Origin: JBOGUF01 sp050696075
Lineage (GTDB): Bacteria; Chloroflexota; Chloroflexia; Thermomicrobiales; UBA6265
DNA: 37,525 nucleotides
NCBI GenBank assembly: GCA_050696075.1
Contig: JBOGUF010000074.1
Span: 1-37,525, forward strand
Reading direction: 5' to 3'
Part shown: positions 7,133 through 13,531 of the stretch, in pieces
Layout of the letters: each line of letters begins with the position of its first letter
Position numbering within the stretch: position 1 is the stretch's first letter
Translations under genes and position numbers: made by a program
Notes under the pieces: generated by a model
Databases searched by the model: none
The model's input: the letters and a program-made list of their open reading frames with translations, nothing else
What the model was told of the DNA's origin: nothing

Positions 7133-8209
7133 CTTCGTGATGCCGCGCTCTCGGTCCGCCTGGAGCACGTTCGAGTCTGGACTCCGGCGACGGGCGACGA
7201 CGGTTACCTCGTTGCGATTGTGGTAGAGCTGGCGGGCGTGGACGATCTCGTACGCTCGCTCGAGCGTCCGCAATGATTCACGGACGGTCCTGAAGGCATC
7301 GCGAGGGGTGATCTTGAGGGTCAAGACGGCGAGGCCACCCGCGGAAAGGCGCTTGGCGGCGTCGAGCATCACTGTGCAGGAGCGGGCCGGCGTCATCCGC
7401 ATGTCGTTGAAGATGAGGTCGAAGGTGCGGTCCGTCGCGGCCAGGAACGGTCCGGCCGTCGTCCGGGCGTGATGGACGCCTGGATCGCTCGCGACCCTGG
7501 GATCGAGATCGCCCGGATCGACGGCCCAAACGGTGAAACCGCGCTGCCGCGTGATCCGCGTCCACCCGCCCGGGCTGGCGCCGAGATCGAGCGCCGTACC
7601 AGTAGCCGGGAGCGCCAGGTCAAAGACTTTGACCAGCTCGTCCAGTTTGAGCTCAGCACGCGACACCTGTTGGTCGTTTCTGGCGAGGCGCACCCGACCG
7701 CCGGGCCAGTCTGCTAGGGCGTCCGCGGAACGGTTGCACCCCAAGACTGTCGTTGCGGGCGTCACGCAGACGGACAGCACATCTTCCCGACCTGCCCGCG
7801 CGACGAACCTGCCTTGTAGCGAGAGCCCGTCGGCAACCCTCTTCCGTAGGTCGTCCGCGCGAAGTTCTCCAGGCGCGCGACCGCTTACCCAAACCTGCAA
7901 CGCTGGGTTGTCCTTGGTGGGGATGAAATCGAAGTGCCCGAGGACCTTAGTCACGACCGCATCGGGGTCGTCGCTCGTGCTGTCGAAAGGGATGCGCGCC
8001 ACCTCGCGCATCAAGTGCCGCACGAAGACCACCGGTCGCCGGCGGCACGTCTCGGCAACGGCGGCAACATCAAGATCACCGACTTCCAGGCAGCCAACCT
8101 CCGGCCCAAGCCGCTCGATGCAAGCGACTTCGAATGCTGCACGCAGTTCCTGCTGTGCCGCATGGAAATAGGGCTCAGCGGTCGAGAAAATGACGCGAGG
8201 TTGAGACAT
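7115..8209 (-). CDS. RlmM/FtsJ-type SAM-dependent rRNA 2'-O-methyltransferase
   Basis: A 364-residue protein whose C-terminal half is an FtsJ-type Rossmann methyltransferase. Motif I is TALDLGASPGGWT (~206-217). The K-D-K-E tetrad typical of 2'-O-ribose methylation is present as Lys188 (RAELKLDEL), Asp269 (IFNDM), Lys299 (LTLKIT) and Glu334 (HNRNEVTVV). The N-terminal ~180 residues (RVIFSTAEPYF, RHLMREVARI, VWVSGR) look like a THUMP-like RNA-binding region, as in RlmM, which methylates C2498 of E. coli 23S rRNA. The exact target here is inferred. It starts 6 bp after the fabD stop, so the two are cotranscribed. The last residues (KLTADS) and stop are written in heptamer array H5 and are probably not ancestral. 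Confidence 0.85.
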   Translation of the reverse strand: MSQPRVIFSTAEPYFHAAQQELRAAFEVACIERLGPEVGCLEVGDLDVAAVAETCRRRPVVFVRHLMREVARIPFDSTSDDPDAVVTKVLGHFDFIPTKDNPALQVWVSGRAPGELRADDLRKRVADGLSLQGRFVARAGREDVLSVCVTPATTVLGCNRSADALADWPGGRVRLARNDQQVSRAELKLDELVKVFDLALPATGTALDLGASPGGWTRITRQRGFTVWAVDPGDLDPRVASDPGVHHARTTAGPFLAATDRTFDLIFNDMRMTPARSCTVMLDAAKRLSAGGLAVLTLKITPRDAFRTVRESLRTLERAYEIVHARQLYHNRNEVTVVARRRSPDSNVLQADRERGITKLTADS

Positions 8210-8215
8210 GCCGCC

Positions 8216-9205
8216 TTACGCCGCTTTGGTGCCGGCCGGCAAGTCGAGCCCCAGGCCGGTGATGCCGTGGATCTGGACGTCGCGGTTGATTCGCTTGATC
8301 AGACCGGCGAGGATGTTGCCAGGACCGATCTCGACGAAGGCGTCGACGCCGGCGGCAACCATCGTCTGCACCGAACCTGTCCAGTTCACCGGCCGTTCCA
8401 TCTGTACCGACAACTCCTGGCGAATCTCGGCGGCGGTCGTCAGCGGCGCGGCGGTGACGTTGGCGACGACCGGCACGCGGGGGTCGGCGAGCGGCGTTTG
8501 CGCGAGTCGCTCGGCAAACCGCGCCGAGGCCCGCGCCATCAGCGGCGAATGGGACGCGATGCTGATGCCGAGGCGGACGGCGCGCTTCGCGCCGCGCGCC
8601 TTGGCCAACGCTATCGCCCGCTCGATGGCAGCGACCTCGCCGGAGATCACTGTTTGGCCGGGGCAATTCGCGTTCGCGATCACCACGACGCACGCGTCGC
8701 TCGCCTCGGCGCAGACCTCCGCCAACACGGCATCGTCCAGGCCCAAGACGGCCGCCATCGCGCCGGGCGACCCCTTACCGGCTTCCGCCATCAATCGCCC
8801 GCGCTCACGTACGAGCGCGACGGCGTCCGCGAAGGTCAGCACGTCGGCCGCCACCAACGCCGTGAACTCGCCGAGCGAATGGCCGGCGACCATGGCCGGG
8901 GTGAGCGACAGGTTCTTTGCGACGAGGCGCTCCCGGATGGCGACGAGGGTGGCATAGCTGGCGGTGAGGATGGCGGGCTGGGCGTTAATCGTGTCTTCGA
9001 GGTCCGGCGCCGGTCCGTTGAACATCAGATCGCTGAGCGGGACACCGAGGATGCGGTCGGCATCGGCAAAGACCTCGTTGACGGCCGGGGAGGCATCGCG
9101 CAACTCCCGTCCCATTCCCACGTACTGGCTCCCTTGCCCCGGAAAGACCAATGCCACCGTGCCGTCGATCACCTCGCCCACCGTCAATCCGCTCCCCCAT
9201 TGCAT
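8216..9205 (-). CDS. fabD: Malonyl-CoA:ACP transacylase
   Basis: FabD loads malonyl from CoA onto acyl carrier protein, the entry step of type II fatty-acid synthesis. The protein has the N-terminal LVFPGQGSQYVGMG loop, nucleophile elbow VAGHSLGEFTAL (Ser110), the Arg-containing VRERGRLM helix, and catalytic His in SIASHSPLM. It ends with the GPGNILAGLIKR segment typical of FabD. Its 329 residues are slightly longer than usual because of ~15 extra N-terminal residues. The ATG at 9205 has no clear ribosome-binding site, and a GTG at codon 9 or 12, behind GGGGAG, could be the true start. It is first in the fabD-methyltransferase-fabF run and diverges from the secreted-protein gene at 9374. Confidence 0.95.
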   Translation of the reverse strand: MQWGSGLTVGEVIDGTVALVFPGQGSQYVGMGRELRDASPAVNEVFADADRILGVPLSDLMFNGPAPDLEDTINAQPAILTASYATLVAIRERLVAKNLSLTPAMVAGHSLGEFTALVAADVLTFADAVALVRERGRLMAEAGKGSPGAMAAVLGLDDAVLAEVCAEASDACVVVIANANCPGQTVISGEVAAIERAIALAKARGAKRAVRLGISIASHSPLMARASARFAERLAQTPLADPRVPVVANVTAAPLTTAAEIRQELSVQMERPVNWTGSVQTMVAAGVDAFVEIGPGNILAGLIKRINRDVQIHGITGLGLDLPAGTKAA

Positions 9206-9291
9206 GCGTTGATGATGACGAGCCCCGCAACGTCAACGGCGAGGCGGCGCGATGATAGCACGAGGCCGGGGGGGAACCGTCGAAGGGTGTG

Positions 9292-9307
9292 ACCTTTGGA
9301 CAAAGGT
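9292..9307. promoter_or_regulatory. Perfect inverted repeat between fabD and the divergent secreted-protein gene
   Basis: ACCTTTG-GA-CAAAGGT is a perfect 7+2+7 dyad, about 70 bp upstream of the plus-strand gene and 90 bp upstream of fabD. It runs into a TTGACG hexamer at 9307-9312, for which I see no convincing -10 box. Candidate operator; the cognate regulator is unknown. Confidence 0.4.
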
Positions 9308-9373
9308 TGACGGGACCGGTGTTGATGATGCACCGTAGCGCCAGGCCCCGCGGCCTATCAGTGGAGGGATGAG

Positions 9374-9961
9374 ATGAGAATTCGACTGCTTGCGTTCGCG
9401 GCGCTCACACTCCTCTTCGCCACGTTCGTGACGCTGGCGGGTCCAAACACCGGCGTGCGAGCTCAGGACGACGCGACTCCCGAGGCGGACGGCACGCCCG
9501 CCGCGGAAGAGGAAGCCGACGGCGAGACGGAGGAAGAAGCCGCGCCGTCCGCGCGGATCGTGACGCTGGTCGGGTGGTACGTGCGCGATGAATCGGGTGA
9601 GTTTCTGATCATCGGCCCGCTCCAGACGAACCAGAACCTGGTCGGCGGCCCGGCCGATTCAGAGGGCGCACTGAGCGGCACCGTCGAGTTCGAGTCCGAA
9701 GAGAACGACGGTTTGCCGCGCATCGAGATCGGCGATTCGGTCTTCGACGCCTTTCCGGTCTACGAGGACGATCCCGGCTCGGCCCAACGCTGGCTCTTCT
9801 TCAACGACGATCCGGAGCTGCGTCCGGGCACGCTCGTGATGCAAGTCGAGGCTACCGAAAGCCCCGCCTACGAAGGGGCGATCGGCACCGCGACCTTCAT
9901 CTCCCGCTCCGAGGACGGTACCGGTGTCATCGTGATCGTCCTGAACCTGCCCGAAGAATAG
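9374..9961 (+). CDS. Secreted acidic protein of unknown function
   Basis: A 195-residue protein starting at an ATG behind GGAGGGATGAG. Residues 1-30 form a Sec signal peptide with a basic N-terminus, a hydrophobic core, and likely cleavage after GVRA. A low-complexity acidic linker (~31-58, Glu/Asp/Ala/Thr-rich) follows. A beta-strand-rich domain (~60-195) begins RIVTLVGWYVRDESGEFLIIG. No catalytic motif or known family is recognised. The mature protein is strongly acidic and probably cell-surface or extracellular. It stands alone, divergent from fabD and convergent with the glycosyltransferase gene. Confidence 0.8.
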   Translation: MRIRLLAFAALTLLFATFVTLAGPNTGVRAQDDATPEADGTPAAEEEADGETEEEAAPSARIVTLVGWYVRDESGEFLIIGPLQTNQNLVGGPADSEGALSGTVEFESEENDGLPRIEIGDSVFDAFPVYEDDPGSAQRWLFFNDDPELRPGTLVMQVEATESPAYEGAIGTATFISRSEDGTGVIVIVLNLPEE

Positions 9962-10016
9962 GCAACCCCGTCAATCCGGGTGCCCTCTCCTCGTCGTTCC
10001 GAGCCGCGGCGAGGAC

Positions 10017-10068
10017 TCTCTCCGTGCGTCCCGCGGGAGAGATTCCTCCCGTCAATCGGAATGACGGG
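10017..10068. terminator. Two hairpins between convergent genes
   Basis: Stem 1 is 10017-10023 with 10036-10042 (tctctcc/ggagaga). Stem 2 is 10048-10054 with 10062-10068 (cccgtca/tgacggg, 7-nt loop). They sit in the 112-bp gap between convergent genes and may act as a bidirectional terminator, though without a T-run. Confidence 0.4.
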
Positions 10069-10073
10069 AATGC

Positions 10074-10790
10074 TCAATCGAACAACCGATAGCGAATCAG
10101 CGTGAAGAAGACGACAATGCCATCCTTCCAGGTGATCTTCTTGCCCTCGTGGAACTCACGGCCGGCGTAGGAGATGGGGACTTCATAGATGCGGTGGCCG
10201 CGTTTGAGGATTTTGGCGGTGATTTCCGGGTCGAAACCCCAGCGGTTCGAGCGCAGGCGCAGGTCCCGCGCGACGTCGGCGGTGAAGACCTTGTAGCAGG
10301 TTTCCAGGTCGGTCAGCGTCGTGTCGTAGAGGACGTTGCAGACCAGGGTCAGCAGTTTGTTGCCGACGCTGTGCCAGAAGTACATCGCCTTGTGCGGGCC
10401 GAGAAAGCGCGACCCGTAGACGACCTGGGCGACACCCTTCTCGATCGGGGCGAGGAGCGCGGGGTAGTCGTCGGGGTCGTATTCCAGATCAGCATCCTGG
10501 ATGATGACGACGTCGCCGGTGACGCGGGCGAGACCACTCCGCACCGCGGCGCCCTTCCCTTGATTCAGCTCGTGGACGATCAGCTCGACGTCGCCAATTG
10601 CCGCCTCCTGGCGGAACAGGGCGGTCGTGCCGTCGGTCGAGCAGTCGTCGACGACGATGATCTGTTTGGGAATGGGAACGGCCCGCACCCGGCGCAGAAT
10701 CTCGGCGACCGTCCCCCGCTCGTTGTAGGCGGGGATGACGACCGAGATCGACCGGATGGGGCCGTCGCCGGGGTTAGGAGCGCCCGCCAC
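10074..10790 (-). CDS. Family 2 glycosyltransferase (dolichyl/polyprenyl-phosphate sugar synthase-like)
   Basis: A 238-residue GT-A fold protein. It has the N-terminal SVVIPAYNERGTV nucleotide-binding strand, IIVVDDCSTDGT (~44-55), the LNQGKGAAVRSGL motif, and the metal-binding DAD motif in VIIQDADLEYDPDDY (Asp99, Asp101). The soluble layout without membrane helices resembles DPM1/polyprenyl-phosphate mannosyl- or glucosyltransferases. These transfer a sugar from a nucleotide donor to a lipid carrier at the membrane face. The acceptor is inferred, not visible. The start overlaps the 3' end of coxM by 17 bp, so it is probably translated from the cox transcript, although no functional link is obvious. 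The KITWKDGI...RYRLFD C-terminus is typical of this subgroup. Confidence 0.88.
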   Translation of the reverse strand: MAGAPNPGDGPIRSISVVIPAYNERGTVAEILRRVRAVPIPKQIIVVDDCSTDGTTALFRQEAAIGDVELIVHELNQGKGAAVRSGLARVTGDVVIIQDADLEYDPDDYPALLAPIEKGVAQVVYGSRFLGPHKAMYFWHSVGNKLLTLVCNVLYDTTLTDLETCYKVFTADVARDLRLRSNRWGFDPEITAKILKRGHRIYEVPISYAGREFHEGKKITWKDGIVVFFTLIRYRLFD

Positions 10791-11646
10791 GGTCCGCGGC
10801 GGTTCGAATCGCCCGCTGGGTCAGCCCGATTGTGACGCGCCGCCGGTATTCGGCCGAGCCGTGGATGTCGTCGAGGAAGTCGACCCCCTCGCTGGCATGC
10901 TCGGCCGCCGCCTGGATCGCCGCGTCGTCGAGCGCCGACCCACGCAGCGCATCCTCGACGCCCGTCGCCCGGACCGCGTGCGACCCCGCGCCGGTGATCC
11001 CGATCCGCACGTCCTGGCACGACCCGTCCGCGCCGAGGGTAACGACGGCGGCGACGCCGACCATGGCGAAGCCGGACGCCTGGTTCGCCAGCTTCTGGTA
11101 ACTCATCCCTGTCCGCTCGGCCGGAACCGGGATGCGAACCTCGGTCAGCACCTCGTCCGGTTCGAGCGCGGTGGTCAGGAAGTCAACGAAGAACTCGCCG
11201 GCCAAAATTTCCCGTGAGCCGGACGGCCCGGTCGCCGCGATCGCGGCGTCGAGGGCGAGGACGGCGGCCGGGTAGTCCGCCGCTGGGTCGGCATGGGCCA
11301 GGGTGCCGCCGATGGTGCCACGGTTACGCACCTGGCGGTCGCCGACGACGCCGGCACAATCGGCGAGCACCGGGATCGCCTGCCGCACGGTTTCGTCGCG
11401 CTCTACGTCGCGGTGGGTTGTCATCGCGCCGACGACGATAGTATTGCCATCCCGGCGCACACCGCTCAGGTCGGCGATCCCCGTCATGTCGATGAGGTGC
11501 GCCGGCTGAGCCAGTCGCAGCTTCATCGCCGGCAATAGGCTGTGCCCCCCTGCCAGCAACTTGGCCTCGCTCCCGAACTGTTGCAGCAGACCGACCGCCT
11601 CATCGACGCTCGCGGCCCGGTGATACTCGAATGGCGCAGGATTCAC
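10774..11646 (-). CDS. coxM: FAD-binding medium subunit of a CO dehydrogenase/xanthine oxidase-type molybdoenzyme
   Basis: A 290-residue protein with both FAD-contact motifs of the medium (M) subunit: LLAGGHSLLPAMKLRL (~30-45) and RNRGTIGGTLAHADPAAD (~107-124). A C-terminal CO_deh_flav_C-like region follows. In these enzymes M passes electrons from the [2Fe-2S] small subunit to its acceptor, while the large Mo-cofactor subunit holds the active site. It follows coxS on the same strand with a 92-bp gap filled by the inverted arrays H6a/H6b, and overlaps the glycosyltransferase by 17 bp. No large subunit is adjacent, so the substrate (CO, purine, aldehyde or other) cannot be assigned. The cox name here denotes family, not proven CO oxidation. 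Confidence 0.9.
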   Translation of the reverse strand: MNPAPFEYHRAASVDEAVGLLQQFGSEAKLLAGGHSLLPAMKLRLAQPAHLIDMTGIADLSGVRRDGNTIVVGAMTTHRDVERDETVRQAIPVLADCAGVVGDRQVRNRGTIGGTLAHADPAADYPAAVLALDAAIAATGPSGSREILAGEFFVDFLTTALEPDEVLTEVRIPVPAERTGMSYQKLANQASGFAMVGVAAVVTLGADGSCQDVRIGITGAGSHAVRATGVEDALRGSALDDAAIQAAAEHASEGVDFLDDIHGSAEYRRRVTIGLTQRAIRTAADRGGRS

Positions 11647-11664
11647 GCGTTCACTCCCATCTAC

Positions 11665-11738
11665 GTAGGCGTTAGGCGTTAGGGGTTAGGAGCTACGTCG
11701 TCCTTTCCCTAACCCTAACCCCTAACGCCTAACGCCTA

Positions 11739-11740
<2 letters not shown>
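11665..11740. repeat. Inverted pair of heptamer arrays H6a/H6b, coxS/coxM junction
   Basis: The left array is gtaggcg, ttaggcg, ttagggg, ttaggag. The right array is ccctaa-type units passing to cgcctaa-type units. Positions 11666-11690 and 11714-11738 are perfect 25-nt reverse complements with a 23-nt loop. The variant unit (with gggg) is mirrored in the opposite arm. The coxS stop TGA (11739-11741) begins in the last unit. Confidence 0.9.
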
Positions 11741-12239
<499 letters not shown>

Positions 12240-12253
12240 GCCTTCCCTCCAAT

Positions 12254-12384
12254 GAGCCGTTAGCCGTTAGCCCTTAGCCCTTAGCCGTTAGCCGTTAGCT
12301 CGAATCGTGACGCTGCGCCGCCATATCGCCACTGTCCGCCACTTCCGCGGACCGTCAGTTTCGGTGGCTAACGGCTAACGGCTC
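12254..12384. repeat. Inverted pair of heptamer arrays H7a/H7b, coxG/coxS junction
   Basis: The left array (12254-12300) has units gagccgt, tagccgt, tagccct x2, tagccgt x2. The right array (12366-12384) is ggctaac-type. Positions 12254-12272 and 12366-12384 are perfect 19-nt reverse complements. The ~90-bp middle shows no gene. Confidence 0.88.
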
Positions 12385-12385
12385 G

Positions 12386-12826
12386 TCACGACTCCGACGC
12401 CTGCTTCTCCAAGCAGCCAAAGAACTGGCCGACGATGGTGCGGGCGGCAGGTTGGACCATGCGGGCGCCAACGCGGGCGAGGGTGCCGCGCACGCTGGCG
12501 TCGCCACGATAGCGGACGGTGGTCCGCTCGCCCTCCTCGATCAGCTCCAGCGTGCCGGTGCCGGAGACTTGCCCTTGGGGGCCACTCCCCTCGACGCTCA
12601 TGGTGTAGCGTTCCGGCTCTTGCTTGTCGCTGATCTTGACCCGACCCTCAAAGGTGCCGCGGATCATCGCGATCCCGATTTTCATCGTCGCGGTGTATTC
12701 GTCCGGCCCCACCTGATCGAGCCGCTCGCAGCCCGGCAGGCATTGGCGAAGGACATCGGGGTCGAGCATAAAGGCCCAGACCCGGTCCCGCGGCGCCTCG
12801 AATGTGTGCTCTCCGGTCAGTTCCAT
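12386..12826 (-). CDS. coxG: CoxG-like SRPBCC protein (carbon monoxide dehydrogenase subunit G family)
   Basis: A 146-residue START/SRPBCC-fold protein beginning MELTGEHTFEAPRDRVW, with LDPDVLRQCLPGCERLDQVG and a beta-rich middle (EYTATMKIGIAMIRGTFEGRV). It ends in a C-terminal amphipathic helix (ARMVQPAARTIVGQFFGCLEKQ). CoxG homologues in aerobic CO oxidisers are membrane-associated helpers that tether the enzyme or bind quinone. I start at ATG 12826, with GGAGG 9 nt upstream; a TTG at 12847 would add residues without support. It is the first cox gene here, transcribed toward coxS and coxM. Its stop lies just beyond array H7b. Confidence 0.88.
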   Translation of the reverse strand: MELTGEHTFEAPRDRVWAFMLDPDVLRQCLPGCERLDQVGPDEYTATMKIGIAMIRGTFEGRVKISDKQEPERYTMSVEGSGPQGQVSGTGTLELIEEGERTTVRYRGDASVRGTLARVGARMVQPAARTIVGQFFGCLEKQASES

Positions 12827-12848
12827 CGGCCGCTGCCTCCATATCAAG

Positions 12849-12868
12849 CGGCAGCCCGCGGGCTGCCG
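12849..12868. repeat. Perfect 20-bp palindrome upstream of coxG
   Basis: cggcagcccgcgggctgccg is its own reverse complement. It lies ~23 bp upstream of the coxG start and downstream of the Nudix stop. It could be an operator or a REP-like extragenic palindrome. Confidence 0.6.
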
Positions 12869-12902
12869 CCGCCATCGAAGACGGCCGGCAGTGTATCAGG
12901 AG

Positions 12903-12930
12903 AGCCGTCAGCCGTCAGCTATCAGTCGTC
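12903..12930. repeat. Heptamer array H8, Nudix gene 3' end
   Basis: Units agccgtc, agccgtc, agctatc, agtcgtc, the same family as H5. The array encodes the Nudix C-terminal residues (LTTDS) and contains its TGA stop (12915-12917), as H5 does for the methyltransferase (LTADS). Confidence 0.85.
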
Positions 12931-13415
12931 AGCTTGTACTCGAGATCGCGCCAAGCCGCAATGATCGAGGTGTCGTGGGGAAAGGCGAGGTCGGGGAGGG
13001 CGTCGGGCGGGAACCAGCCGACGGCGTCGAGGTCGTCGGCGGCGATGGGGTCGCCGGTGGCGGTTGCGGCGAGGTAGACGGCGAGGACGACCGTTTCGCC
13101 GCTGCGCGAATAGAGGCCGAGGAGCGGACCGAGAGCGATGTCCAGTCCGACTTCCTCCCGGGTTTCACGCACCGCGGCGTCCTCGACCCGTTCGCCCCGC
13201 TCGACAAATCCGGCCGGGAAGCTCCATTTGCCGGGCGAAGTCGTGTGCTCCCCGCGCAAACCGAGCAGCAGCTTGCCGTCCCGTGCGACCACGACAGCGA
13301 CCGCAAGCTTCGGGTCAAGGAACGTCACCGCGCCGCAGGCAGTGCAGACCGGCCGCAACCGGCCGTCGTGCCCTCGCTCCTCGGTCGTCCCGCCGCACCG
13401 CTGACAATGGAGCAT
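12915..13415 (-). CDS. Nudix hydrolase with N-terminal zinc ribbon (NADH-pyrophosphatase-like)
   Basis: A 166-residue protein. A zinc ribbon with CxxC pairs Cys4/Cys7 and Cys24/Cys27 precedes a Nudix fold. The Nudix box is complete: GFVERGERVEDAAVRETREEVGL (Gly69, Glu75, Arg83, Glu84, Glu87, Glu88, Gly90). Nudix enzymes cleave nucleoside diphosphates linked to another moiety. The zinc ribbon recalls NudC, which acts on NADH and NAD-capped RNA, but the NudC SQPWPFPxS signature is absent (here KWSFPAGF), so another substrate is likely. The ATG has AAAGGA ~9 nt upstream. It is divergent from the GH38 gene at 13532 and ~90 bp upstream of coxG. The extreme C-terminus is repeat-derived. Confidence 0.9.
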   Translation of the reverse strand: MLHCQRCGGTTEERGHDGRLRPVCTACGAVTFLDPKLAVAVVVARDGKLLLGLRGEHTTSPGKWSFPAGFVERGERVEDAAVRETREEVGLDIALGPLLGLYSRSGETVVLAVYLAATATGDPIAADDLDAVGWFPPDALPDLAFPHDTSIIAAWRDLEYKLTTDS

Positions 13416-13459
13416 TTCCGCGCAATCCTTTCATCCACATCGTTGGCAACTGTAGTCTC

Positions 13460-13488
13460 TTGACCGGCGGGCGTGGCGCATCTACGCT
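13460..13488 (+). promoter_or_regulatory. Sigma-70-like promoter for the first GH38 gene
   Basis: TTGACC (13460-13465), a 17-bp spacer and TACGCT (13483-13488) lie 43 bp upstream of the start codon in the divergent gap with the Nudix gene. Confidence 0.45.
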
Positions 13489-13531
13489 GCCGGGGCCAGC
13501 GCGGCTGACCGTCAGCAGCCAGGAGCAACTG

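Noticed and set aside
13064..13531. N-terminal extension of the first GH38 frame
   Set aside because: This part is antisense to the Nudix gene and Arg/Pro/Ala-rich. The ATG at 13532 has a good ribosome-binding site and begins directly at the GH38 motif.
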